Part shown: positions 45,589 to 53,306 of the stretch, in pieces | Layout: each line of letters opens with the position of its first letter | Position numbering within the stretch: position 1 is the stretch's first letter | Assembly: GCF_016031655.1 (NCBI RefSeq) | Contig: NZ_JACCHQ010000016.1 | Coordinates: 62,001-126,000 of the forward strand | Length of the DNA stretch: 64,000 nt | Direction: 5' to 3' | DNA from: Bradyrhizobium glycinis | GTDB lineage: Bacteria; Pseudomonadota; Alphaproteobacteria; Rhizobiales; Xanthobacteraceae | Notes under the pieces: generated by a model | Told to the model about the DNA's origin: nothing | Seen by the model: the letters and a program-made list of their open reading frames with translations, nothing else | Databases searched by the model: none | Position numbers and translations under genes: made by a program

Positions 45589-47061
45589 TTGACTCAACTC
45601 AACATGCGTTTGTCCGAGGACGAACAGTCCCGGAACGTACGAAACGGTGCGCTGGCTGCGATCGTCACTCAGGTCGTGCGTGTAGCGACACAGACCGGAT
45701 CTGTCATCCTGCTCTCGCGCCTACTGACACCAGTCGATTTTGGTACCTATGCGATGGCTTCGCCGGTGCTCGCCTTTGCCGTGCTATTCCAGGATCTCGG
45801 TCTTGGACACGCGACCGTGCAAAAGGCCGAGTTGACGCACAACGAACTGAGTGCGCTGTTCTGGGTGAACCTGTCGGTCGGGGCGCTGCTCGCGGTCACC
45901 CAGGTTGCGCTATCGCCACTTGTCGCCCGGTTCTACAGCGTGCCGAATCTCGCCCCACTGACATCCGCCATGAGCGTCACGTTGCTGCTCAGCGGCGCCG
46001 ACGTCCAGCATCTGTCGTTACTGACGCGCCAGATGAAATTCTGGACGCTGGCGAGTCTGGAATCCGCGGCCGCACTGACTGGATTATTGACCTCGGCCGT
46101 GGTCGCGTATGTCTATCACAGTTATTGGGCCATCCTCGCAGGTAGCTTGACATCAGGCCTGGTGCTTGCGGGCGGCGCGTGGCTGAGTTCGGGATGGTTG
46201 CCGTCGAGGCCCGGCTCGATCAGGGCTGCGCGCGACATGCTGAACTTCGGGCTCGGTGTGACTGGCTATAATCTTGCCGAATTCCTGTCCCGCAACACCG
46301 ACGGGGTGCTGATCGGCAAGGTCTGGGGGGCTGCCGCGCTTGGCGCCTATAACCGCGCCTACCGGCTGCTGCTGTTTCCGCTTCAGCAAGTCAGCAATCC
46401 GATGGTGCGAATCATGCTGCCGACGCTGTCGGGCCTGCTGAAGGAGCCGGAGCGCTATCGGGCTTCGTTCCGGCGCGCGGTGCTGCCGGCGCTCCTCCTC
46501 GTGTTGCCCGGCGTCGCCTTCATGATCGCGTCCGCCGACACGCTCGTCGAAACTCTGCTCGGCGGCCAATGGAGCGAGGCCGCGCCGATCTTCGTCGCCC
46601 TCAGCATCGCCGCTCTGCTGCAGACCAGCAACAGCCCCGCCAACTGGCTTTTCCTGAGCCAGGGCCGCACCAACGAATACATGCGCTGGGGCCTTTTCAA
46701 TGTCTCGACGTCGATTCTCGCCTTCATATGCGGGCTGCCGTTCGGACCAGTCGGCGTCGCCAGCGCATATTCAATCAGCGAGTGCGTGCGCACACCCATC
46801 CTGTGGTGGCTGATTGGGCGACGCGGCCCGGTGCGTCATCGAGATCTCATGGAAGCGGTCGGGCCTCATCTCGCCGGAGCACTCGCCTCCGTCGTGACGG
46901 TGTGTCTGCTACATCGCTGGCTGCTCGCGCGCTCGATCGGAGGGATCCCCGAATTGGCAGCCTGCCTCTGCCTTTCATATGCGGTCTCGCTCGTGATCGT
47001 CGCGCTGTTTCCGGCCTGCCGCAGAGAAATGTGGCGCTACGCACGCAGCAGTGGCGGATAG
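45589..47061 (+). CDS. Polysaccharide/lipopolysaccharide flippase (Wzx-type)
   Basis: 490-residue membrane protein with 12-14 hydrophobic helices, of the polysaccharide-biosynthesis transporter family that flips lipid-linked sugar repeats across the inner membrane. TTG 45589 is chosen because GAGGAG lies seven bases upstream; ATG 45604 is the alternative. Family segments: SRLLTPVDFGTYAMA, FQDLGLGHATVQK, FGLGVTGYNLAEFLSRNTDGVLIG and LGAYNRAYRLLLFPLQQV. No glycosyltransferase or polymerase genes are nearby, which is unusual for a flippase. Codon choice is less GC-biased than its neighbours, so acquisition by transfer is possible. Confidence 0.88.
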   Translation: MTQLNMRLSEDEQSRNVRNGALAAIVTQVVRVATQTGSVILLSRLLTPVDFGTYAMASPVLAFAVLFQDLGLGHATVQKAELTHNELSALFWVNLSVGALLAVTQVALSPLVARFYSVPNLAPLTSAMSVTLLLSGADVQHLSLLTRQMKFWTLASLESAAALTGLLTSAVVAYVYHSYWAILAGSLTSGLVLAGGAWLSSGWLPSRPGSIRAARDMLNFGLGVTGYNLAEFLSRNTDGVLIGKVWGAAALGAYNRAYRLLLFPLQQVSNPMVRIMLPTLSGLLKEPERYRASFRRAVLPALLLVLPGVAFMIASADTLVETLLGGQWSEAAPIFVALSIAALLQTSNSPANWLFLSQGRTNEYMRWGLFNVSTSILAFICGLPFGPVGVASAYSISECVRTPILWWLIGRRGPVRHRDLMEAVGPHLAGALASVVTVCLLHRWLLARSIGGIPELAACLCLSYAVSLVIVALFPACRREMWRYARSSGG

Positions 47062-47115
47062 CACGACCGAAACGACGCTCGCTGGGAGACAATGGAGCGA
47101 CCATATGCCAGAGCT

Positions 47116-47158
47116 GTGCGCCACGGGAGCGATCCGCGCTTCGCCGACCGTGGCGCAC
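47116..47158. terminator. Long hairpin between convergent genes
   Basis: GTGCGCCACGG (47116-47126) and CCGTGGCGCAC (47148-47158) are perfect 11-base arms around a 21-base loop. It lies between the ends of the flippase gene and the small minus-strand gene at 47187. No T-run is present on either side, so it is a stable hairpin rather than a classic intrinsic terminator. Confidence 0.45.
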
Positions 47159-47186
47159 GTGTCTCGAACGTTCGGTCCGCGACCGC

Positions 47187-47480
47187 TCAATGCTTCATAT
47201 GCTCGAACACCACGATCACGCCGGTCGGTTCGGGCTCATGCGCCATCAGGCGCGTCAGGTCGGAATCGCCCCAATCGGCGAGGCTGACGACCTCGCCGCT
47301 CTGACGGTCGCTGCCAAGCGATCCCGTGGGCTCGAGAACCTTGAGGCCCATCTCGTCCACGAAGAACGTGTGCTCGCCGAACATGCTGTTGAGCTGCGGC
47401 ATCGCCGGATGTTCGTCGGGCAGCACCTGAGCGCCGAGCTGGTTGACGGTCTGCTTCACCTGTTCAGATGTGAGCTTCAT
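47187..47480 (-). CDS. Hypothetical protein
   Basis: 97 residues from MKLTSEQVKQTVNQLGAQVL, with GGAGCAG just upstream of ATG 47480. Acidic, soluble, with segments MFGEHTFFVDEMGLKVLEP, VVSLADWGDSDLTRLMAHEPEPTG and VIVVFEHMKH. It resembles small conserved proteins seen in Bradyrhizobium, but I know of no function. The longer upstream frame (to 47858) runs over the glycosylase gene antisense-like and is not real. A 200-base gap separates it from the glycosylase gene end. Confidence 0.65.
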   Translation of the reverse strand: MKLTSEQVKQTVNQLGAQVLPDEHPAMPQLNSMFGEHTFFVDEMGLKVLEPTGSLGSDRQSGEVVSLADWGDSDLTRLMAHEPEPTGVIVVFEHMKH

Positions 47481-47682
47481 TAGCTGCTCCGTTGTTGTAT
47501 CCGGTTTCATCGAGCCAGGCGGGAGCGAGCATTCCCTGCGCCCTTGTGCGCCTGGCTCAGAGTCCCGAACAGGTGCTGCGGACAAATGTTCCTGCGAAAT
47601 GCATTTCGTGATCGGAAGTTTCATCGGCCGCGTTCGCGGCACAAGATCGCCACAGGATGCACATGATCGGTCGATCGACGCG

Positions 47683-48369
47683 CTATTCGCTGCTGTTCTC
47701 GCCGACCGACAGCGCGCAGATGCGTGACAGATAGGTGTACGGCAAACCGGTCTCCTCGGCCCAGGCGTTGAACTGCGCCTGCACCTTGGCGAGATCGCCC
47801 TTCGACTTGACCTCCTCGGCGATATCGAGACCGGCAGCGCGCAGGCAGGCCACGACACCCTTCGACGTCACAAAGCCGTCCCAGCCGACGAAGCGGAGCA
47901 GCATCTGGCCGGTGTTGCCGCCCAGCCGGCTGCCGCGCTTGTTGAGGAGATCGAGCAGGCCAATCTCGTCAGAGGACGGCCACTTGGCCAGAAACTTGCC
48001 GAAGCTGCCGTGCTCCTTCGCGATCTCCTGGACAAACACGGCATTGTCGCGCACCGACATGATCTTGGCACCGTTGCGCACAATGCGCGCGTCGCGCAGC
48101 AGCCCCTCCCAATAGTCTTCGGGCTGGAAGGTGAGCTTGGCGGGCTGGAAATGCAGGAAGGCCTGTTCAAAGCCGTCCCATTTGGAATCGATCACGCTCC
48201 AGGCAAAGCCGGCGCAGAACACCCGCTTGGTCATTTCGGCGAGGATTCGGTCGTTGCCGAGCTTGGCCAGCCGCTTGAGGTCCGGCTTGGCCGGCATCAA
48301 TTTGTCCAGCGCCTTGGGCCCGCCCTTGCGCTCCTCGGCGCGGGCGCGAATGGTCTTGAACGGGGTCAT
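47683..48369 (-). CDS. DNA-3-methyladenine glycosylase I-like protein
   Basis: 228 residues, COG2818-type (Tag family, helix-hairpin-helix glycosylase fold). Visible: GNDRILAEMTKRVFCAGFAWSVIDSKWDGFEQAFLHFQP, DARIVRNGAKIMSVRDNAVFVQEIAKEHGSFGKFL and LRFVGWDGFVTSKGVVACLRAAGLDI. It lacks the N-terminal C-x-W-ending zinc-snap pattern of classical E. coli Tag, so it is a divergent branch; substrate may differ from 3-methyladenine. Stands alone; convergent or divergent with unrelated genes. Confidence 0.8.
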   Translation of the reverse strand: MTPFKTIRARAEERKGGPKALDKLMPAKPDLKRLAKLGNDRILAEMTKRVFCAGFAWSVIDSKWDGFEQAFLHFQPAKLTFQPEDYWEGLLRDARIVRNGAKIMSVRDNAVFVQEIAKEHGSFGKFLAKWPSSDEIGLLDLLNKRGSRLGGNTGQMLLRFVGWDGFVTSKGVVACLRAAGLDIAEEVKSKGDLAKVQAQFNAWAEETGLPYTYLSRICALSVGENSSE

Positions 48370-48576
48370 GTGAACACAGGTGTTGAGGGCAGGCTACGAC
48401 ACCAGAATTCGGCGATCCGGTCCAGCCCGCATTGCCGCCCCTTGCGCTCTACGACGGGGCGCAGCATGCTGTCGCTCATAGGATTGATGCAAAGGGGCGG
48501 CCGAGCTGGTCTGCTTCTTGCTTTATGACGTTTTTGGAATTCCCTGACATTTTGATCTCTGGCCGTCGGATTTTCC

Positions 48577-49404
48577 ATGCGCTGCCTGGTCGTAGCCGAC
48601 CTGCACTATTCGCTGCCCCAGCTCGACTGGCTGGTCAGCGCGGCGCCGTCATTCGACCTCGTGATCTTCGCCGGCGACGCGCTCGACATCGGCTCGATGG
48701 TGGATTTCCGCGCCCAGATCGTGGTGGTGAAGAAGTACCTCGCGCTGCTGGCCGCGACGACCCGCGTGATCCTCTGCTCCGGCAATCACGACCTCGACGA
48801 GCGCAACGCCGAAGGCGAGAAGATTTCGCGCTGGATCGCGGAGGTGCGCGAGCTCGGCATCGCCTGCGACGGCGACAGCCTGACGGTCGGCGATACCTTG
48901 TTCACGGTGTGCCCGTGGTGGGACGGACCTCAGGTCAAGCAACGCCTCGTCGAGCAGTTGCGCGATGCCGCGGCCGGCAGGCCGCCGCGCTGGATCTGGG
49001 CACATCACGCGCCGCCGGCGGATTCACCGACGAGCTGGGGCGGCAAGCGATTCTTCGGCGACGTCGAGCTGGTGCAGTGGATCATGCAATACCAGCCGTC
49101 GATGGTGATCTCGGGCCATGTGCATCAATCGCCCTTCATAAGCAACGGATCGTGGTTCGACCGGCTTGGCCAGACCTGGGTCTTCAACACGGGCCTGCAA
49201 CCCGGCCGTCCCCCGACCTACATCGTGCTCGATCTCGATGCCGACAAGGCGTTCTGGCTGGCGGCCGGCGAGGCGCAGTGGATCGACCTGAATGCGCCGC
49301 TGCGGCGGCCCGCCGCCCCCATCGAGACGCCGCCCGACTGGCTCACATTCTTGGATCGGATTGCCGATCCGAGCCTGGCGAAACCTCAAGCGGCGGCAGG
49401 TTGA
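48577..49404 (+). CDS. Calcineurin-like metallophosphoesterase
   Basis: 275 residues, cytoplasmic. Complete dinuclear metal site: D-x-H in VADLHYS (Asp8, His10), GDALD, GNHDLDE, AHHAPP and GHVHQS. The C-terminal tail after about 230 is proline-rich. Substrate unknown; families with this pattern hydrolyse phosphodiesters, phosphomonoesters or cyclic nucleotides. The 3' end overlaps the convergent cyclic-nucleotide-binding gene by 62 bases. Confidence 0.9.
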   Translation: MRCLVVADLHYSLPQLDWLVSAAPSFDLVIFAGDALDIGSMVDFRAQIVVVKKYLALLAATTRVILCSGNHDLDERNAEGEKISRWIAEVRELGIACDGDSLTVGDTLFTVCPWWDGPQVKQRLVEQLRDAAAGRPPRWIWAHHAPPADSPTSWGGKRFFGDVELVQWIMQYQPSMVISGHVHQSPFISNGSWFDRLGQTWVFNTGLQPGRPPTYIVLDLDADKAFWLAAGEAQWIDLNAPLRRPAAPIETPPDWLTFLDRIADPSLAKPQAAAG

Positions 49405-49828
49405 TCATGCTCTGGAGTACCTCGCCGACCATCGCCAGATGCGTGCCGTGGTCGGCATATTGCCGTTTGAGATCGGCGAGATAGGTGTTGGCGACGTTGA
49501 GCCGCTGCGCCAGCATTTTTGCGATCAGCAGCGCCACGCCTGGCTCCTTCTCGAGGAACGAGGCGGCATCCTCGAATTCGTAGACGATCGCGTCGGAGCA
49601 GGCCCGTACGGTTGCGGTGTGCGGCTGGCCCAGCAGCACGGACATCTCACCCAGCACCGCGCCGGGTTCGGTGACGGTGGCGACCACCATCTCACCCTTG
49701 AGCACCTCGAGCCTGCCTTGCATCAGCACGAAGAGATGGCCGGAGGTGCCCCCCTCGGCGACGATGATGGTGCCGGCGGCAAGCTGCCGTTCCGTTCCGC
49801 CGGTGCAATAATCGAGGACTGCGCGCAT
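49343..49828 (-). CDS. Stand-alone cyclic nucleotide-binding domain protein
   Basis: 161 residues from MRAVLDYCTGGTERQL (the frame opens at 49900). A single CRP/CAP-type cNMP domain: LAAGTIIVAEGGTSGHLFVLMQGRLEVLKG, PGAVLGEMSVLLGQPHTATVRA (the phosphate-binding cassette, GEMSVLLGQPHTATV) and YEFEDAASFLEKEP. No DNA-binding helix-turn-helix follows, only a helical tail, so it is not a transcription factor by itself. The glutamate and arginine of the cassette that bind cyclic nucleotide are in place (GEM, TVRA). It overlaps the phosphoesterase gene tail-to-tail. Confidence 0.85.
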   Translation of the reverse strand: MRAVLDYCTGGTERQLAAGTIIVAEGGTSGHLFVLMQGRLEVLKGEMVVATVTEPGAVLGEMSVLLGQPHTATVRACSDAIVYEFEDAASFLEKEPGVALLIAKMLAQRLNVANTYLADLKRQYADHGTHLAMVGEVLQSMINLPPLEVSPGSDRQSDPRM

Positions 49829-49932
49829 GGTGCGAAAGCTCCCGTCGCGGGACGATACCCAACGCCGGAAGACTAGAGCACGATCCATGCCAGGCGGCAA
49901 TCAGCGGGGAGCCGGCTGGCGCGCGAGGCGTG

Positions 49933-50673
49933 TCACACCTGGGAGAGCGAGGGCACTTCGCCGGGCATAATGGCCTGCAGGCCGCCAAAGCGGCGCTCGC
50001 GGCCATGGAAGGCGGCGAGCGCCTCGGCAAGATCGCCGGCATCGAATTCGGGCCACATCCGCTCGGTGAAGTGCAGCTCGGCATAGGCGCCTTCCCAAAG
50101 CAGGAAGTCCGACAGCCGCTTTTCGCCGGAGGTGCGGATGATGAGGTCGACGTCGCGAAGGCCAGCCTCGCCTGTGACGAGCTGCGAGAAGGCTTCGCGG
50201 GTGAGACTGGTCAGCGCGGCCGCCTTGGCCGCGGCGTTGAGGATGGCGTCGCGCGCGGAATAATCGACGGCGATGCGCACATGCAGCGCGCGGCCATCGG
50301 CGGTGGCCGCCTCGGCGCGCGCGATCGCGGCGGCGATGCCGTCGGGCAGGCGGTCGCGGCGGCCGATGACGGAGAGGCGCACGCCGTTCTTGACGAGGCT
50401 CTGCACCTCGTTCGCGAGGTAGAAGCGCAGCAAGGTCATCAGCGCCGCGACCTCGGCCTTCGGCCGCCGCCAATTGTCGGTGGAGAAGGCGTAAAGCGTC
50501 AGCGTGCCGATGCCCTGCTTGGGCGCGGCCTCGACGATGCGGCGGATGGTCTCGACGCCGGCCTCGTGGCCGCGCACGCGCGACAGGCCGCGCCGCGTCG
50601 CCCATCGGCCGTTGCCGTCCATGATGATGCCGACATGAAGCTTCTCGTTACGGGACGTGATTTCACTTTGCAT
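49933..50673 (-). CDS. Cis-prenyltransferase (undecaprenyl diphosphate synthase-like paralogue)
   Basis: 246 residues from MQSEITSRNEK at 50673 (GGAG seven bases before; a TTG at 50691 is the longer option). Cis-prenyltransferase signatures are intact: IMDGNGRWATRRGLSRVRGHEAG, TLYAFSTDNWRRP, DLIIRTSGEKRLSDFLLWEGAYAELHFTERMWPEF. It condenses isopentenyl diphosphate onto an allylic starter. The housekeeping uppS in such genomes normally lies in the frr-cdsA-dxr region, which is not here, so this is probably a second, special-purpose enzyme. It is the third gene after a membrane protein and a winged-helix regulator, and a regulator-type palindrome covers its start codon. Confidence 0.9.
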   Translation of the reverse strand: MQSEITSRNEKLHVGIIMDGNGRWATRRGLSRVRGHEAGVETIRRIVEAAPKQGIGTLTLYAFSTDNWRRPKAEVAALMTLLRFYLANEVQSLVKNGVRLSVIGRRDRLPDGIAAAIARAEAATADGRALHVRIAVDYSARDAILNAAAKAAALTSLTREAFSQLVTGEAGLRDVDLIIRTSGEKRLSDFLLWEGAYAELHFTERMWPEFDAGDLAEALAAFHGRERRFGGLQAIMPGEVPSLSQV

Positions 50674-50681
50674 TGCAAAGT
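50665..50681. promoter_or_regulatory. Operator-like palindrome, internal copy
   Basis: ACTTTG-CATTG-CAAAGT, perfect 6-base arms and a 5-base spacer. It covers the start codon of the cis-prenyltransferase gene (ATG at 50671-50673 on the minus strand). The same arms and spacing recur at 51739-51755. Confidence 0.6.
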
Positions 50682-50702
50682 CTCCGGTCAAAGAAGGGAG
50701 GA

Positions 50703-51077
50703 TCAGGTCGAGGCGATACCGAGGCGGCCGAGCGGCGGCGCCTCGCGGCCGGCGGCCTTCGCCGCGTCGCGCACCAGCCGCTCGAGCACGGCGAGATAGT
50801 CGAGGAAGCGGCGGCGGCCGGCCTTGGTGAGGCGGCAGGTCGTGTGCGGGCGATTGCCCTCGTAGCCCTTGGTCACCTCGACGAGGCCGGCCTCCTGGAG
50901 CACGGCAAGGTGCCGGCTGAGATTGCCGTCGGTGAGGCCGCAGAGCTGCTTGAGATCGCCGAAGGCCAGCCCCTTGGGATGCGCCATCAGCGAGGTCAGA
51001 AGCCCGAGCCTCGCCTTCTCGTGGATCACGCGGTCGAGCCCTTCATAGGAGAAGGGCGCGCTGTCAATCTTCGACAT
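50703..51077 (-). CDS. Winged-helix transcriptional regulator
   Basis: 124 residues from MSKIDSAPFSYEG (GGAG six bases upstream). MarR/ArsR-like winged helix of the HTH_27 type: RLGLLTSLMAHPKGLAFGDLKQLCGLTDGNLSRHLAVLQEAGLVEV carries the recognition helix, then a wing KGYEGNRPHTTCRLTKAGRRRFLDYLAVLERL. No ligand cysteines. Its start overlaps the stop of the preceding membrane-protein gene by 14 bases. The twin palindromes at 51739 and 50665 are natural binding sites, implying autoregulation. Confidence 0.88.
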   Translation of the reverse strand: MSKIDSAPFSYEGLDRVIHEKARLGLLTSLMAHPKGLAFGDLKQLCGLTDGNLSRHLAVLQEAGLVEVTKGYEGNRPHTTCRLTKAGRRRFLDYLAVLERLVRDAAKAAGREAPPLGRLGIAST

Positions 51078-51714
51078 CGTTGTCTCCGGACGCAAAATGC
51101 AGAATGGCCGCCATCACCGATTGCCCGATCACGAAGGGCAGCCCCATGGTCCATGGCGACAGCGTGTGGGTTCGGCTCGCGAGCACCACGACCGCGAAGC
51201 CGGACACGAAATACCAGGCGCCGGCAAACGCGACGGTGCGCGGTAGCGAGCGGACCGAGGCGAAGATGCCGAGCGACACCAGGATCTGCCACAGGCCCGG
51301 CAGCAGCCACAGCGTCTCGCTCGCGAACTTCCACATCACCACCGCGAGCAGAACGCCGGCAACGCCGGCCGGGAGGAACTGCTCGACCGCCTGGTGAATC
51401 ATCGCGTCGGCGAGACCGGAATGATGGCGTCGCGACCGCGCGCGCATCTCGATGCCGATGATCAGCCCAGAGAGCGCGGCGGCGATGAACCAGCCGATGA
51501 AGAAACCGAGCGGCTCGCCGGTGGCATCATCCAGCAACCAGAATTGCAGAACGGCGGTGATGAGCGCAACGGCGCCGGTCGCAGCCATCGTCGCCGGGCC
51601 GTAACCGCGGAACGCCGTGCCCGCCGCGATCTGGCTGCGGATCGCAACGATGTCGGCCAGCGCCTTGTCGAGATCGCGCATCGGCACCGCCAAAATCTCA
51701 TTCCACCCGGGCAT
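51064..51714 (-). CDS. Six-helix inner-membrane protein of unknown function
   Basis: 216 residues from MPGWNEILAVPMRDLDK; an internal Met ten codons on is possible and neither has a clear ribosome site. A cytoplasmic N-terminal region (about 40 residues) is followed by about six hydrophobic segments, with a basic loop MRARSRRHHSGLADAMIHQ between helices two and three. It is translationally coupled to the winged-helix gene. Pairs of this kind of membrane protein and small winged-helix regulator are common, but their role is not known. Confidence 0.7.
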   Translation of the reverse strand: MPGWNEILAVPMRDLDKALADIVAIRSQIAAGTAFRGYGPATMAATGAVALITAVLQFWLLDDATGEPLGFFIGWFIAAALSGLIIGIEMRARSRRHHSGLADAMIHQAVEQFLPAGVAGVLLAVVMWKFASETLWLLPGLWQILVSLGIFASVRSLPRTVAFAGAWYFVSGFAVVVLASRTHTLSPWTMGLPFVIGQSVMAAILHFASGDNDVED

Positions 51715-51738
51715 TCGCGGGACAGCCTTGTCCCCGTC

Positions 51739-51755
51739 ACTTTGTGTTGCAAAGT
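51739..51755. promoter_or_regulatory. Operator-like palindrome, promoter copy
   Basis: ACTTTG-TGTTG-CAAAGT, 24 bases upstream of the membrane-protein start. Arms and spacer length are identical to 50665-50681. An adjacent partial copy TCGCAAAGCAA follows. It is placed where a repressor would block the operon promoter. Confidence 0.65.
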
Positions 51756-51886
51756 ATATGGCGTCGCAAAGCAAATGCAAGCCCGAATTGCTTCGGGCAG
51801 CCGGACGATTGCAGCAGACAACTGGCGGTTGCGCCTCGCCTGTCCTCGCGGATAGAATGGATCCAGGCGTGTTTCCGGGGGCTGGT

Positions 51887-53131
51887 ATGTGGTTGAGGTC
51901 GTTGGTCGTTGCGTTCGTGTTGCAGGCGAGTGCGGTCGTGGCGAATGCGGCGGGGCCGTTCGGCACCGTCAATGTCGGCAACTGGATCGGCGGCGCCTTC
52001 AGCAATGACGAGACGGGCGCGTTCTCCCATTGCGCGGCGACGACGCCTTACGCGAATGGGGTCATTCTCGTCGTGGGCTACAATGCCGCCGGCATCTGGA
52101 CGCTGGCCTTTGCAAGTCCCAGCTATCGCTTCAAGCAGGGCGAGAACGCCGCGATCGACGTCATCTTCGACGGGCAGGAGCAGGCGAGGCTGTTCGCCAC
52201 GGCACACCAGTCGAACATGCTCACATCCGTCATGCCCGCCAACGTCGTGCGAACGTTTCAGAAGGCGAGCCTGATGGTCGCGACGAGCGGCCGCACCGTC
52301 CTGAATTTTGACCTAACCTCGACCGGACCGGTGATCGCAGCCCTGGCCAATTGCGTCACCAGGGTGAAAGCCGACGGGCTCGCCAAGGCGGGCGATTTCA
52401 CCAAGGGTGCGGCCAAGCCGGCAGTGGCCGGCGACAAGCAGGGAGCGCCTCCCGCCAAGCCGGCTCGGAGCGGGACCTTCACGGGGACTGGTTTCGTAGT
52501 GAGTCCCAACGGACATATCGTTACCAACAGTCACGTGATCGATAGCTGCACCGGAGACATCAAGGGCAATCTCGCCGGAGAGGCCGCCATGGTTCTGCGC
52601 GTCGTCTCCAGCGACGCGACCAACGATCTTGCGCTGCTGCAAGCGCCGGCGACGGCGTCATTCAAGGACTTCGCCAGGATTCGGGACCGCTCGATGCACT
52701 CCGGCGATTCCGTGGTGGCCATCGGCTTCCCGCTGCACGGCTATCTTTCCTCCGACCTGACCGTGACCACGGGCATCGTCAGCTCGCTCAGCGGCTTCCG
52801 CAATCACACGGGACGCCTGCAGATCAGCGCGGCGATTCAGGCGGGCAACAGTGGAGGCCCCCTGTTCGACATGTCCGGTCAGGTGGCAGGCGTCGTCGTT
52901 GCCAAGCTCAACGCGCTCAGGATGATCAAAGAGACCGGGCAGCTGACCGAGAACATCAACTTCGCCATCAAGACCGGCGCGCTGCGCGACTTCCTCGACA
53001 ATTCCGTGGTGCCCTATCGGACTGGGGAACCAAAGGGCGAGCTGAAGGCCGCCGACATCGCCGCGAACGCTCGCGCCTACACGATGTTGATCTCGTGTCT
53101 CGGGACGGAGCAGGCGGACGCGAAGCGGTAG
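51887..53131 (+). CDS. Secreted trypsin-like (S1C/Deg-type) serine protease
   Basis: 414 residues from MWLRSLVVAFVLQASAVVANAAG, a Sec signal peptide; ATG 51857 ten codons earlier is possible. An N-terminal domain of about 170 residues (GPFGTVNVGNWIGGAFSNDETG..., one possible disulfide) precedes an Ala/Lys/Pro linker and the protease domain. The catalytic triad reads TNSHVID (His), TNDLALL (Asp) and QAGNSGGPL (Ser). No PDZ domain follows, unlike DegP. It should act in the periplasm. It is divergent from the regulator operon, sharing its upstream region including the palindrome at 51739. Confidence 0.88.
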   Translation: MWLRSLVVAFVLQASAVVANAAGPFGTVNVGNWIGGAFSNDETGAFSHCAATTPYANGVILVVGYNAAGIWTLAFASPSYRFKQGENAAIDVIFDGQEQARLFATAHQSNMLTSVMPANVVRTFQKASLMVATSGRTVLNFDLTSTGPVIAALANCVTRVKADGLAKAGDFTKGAAKPAVAGDKQGAPPAKPARSGTFTGTGFVVSPNGHIVTNSHVIDSCTGDIKGNLAGEAAMVLRVVSSDATNDLALLQAPATASFKDFARIRDRSMHSGDSVVAIGFPLHGYLSSDLTVTTGIVSSLSGFRNHTGRLQISAAIQAGNSGGPLFDMSGQVAGVVVAKLNALRMIKETGQLTENINFAIKTGALRDFLDNSVVPYRTGEPKGELKAADIAANARAYTMLISCLGTEQADAKR

Positions 53132-53185
53132 GAAGTGATGCGACCAACTCCCTCGTCCCGAGGCGCTCACACTGCAACGCAGTGG

Positions 53186-53270
53186 TGAGCCTCGAAGGAT
53201 GAATCGGCCCGGATGCAGCCGGACCGCACCCTTCGAGGCCTGCGCTTCGCTCCGGCACCTCAGGGTGACG
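53186..53270. repeat. CTCGAAGGATG-type intergenic repeat
   Basis: GCCTCGAAGGATGAATCGG ... CACCCTTCGAGGCCTGCGC ... CGGCACCTCAGGGTGAC. Related to the copies at 24122-24257. Lies between convergent genes. Confidence 0.6.
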
Positions 53271-53306
53271 GCGACAGAGTAGAGCTCGCGGCGCGGCCCG
53301 CTTCCC

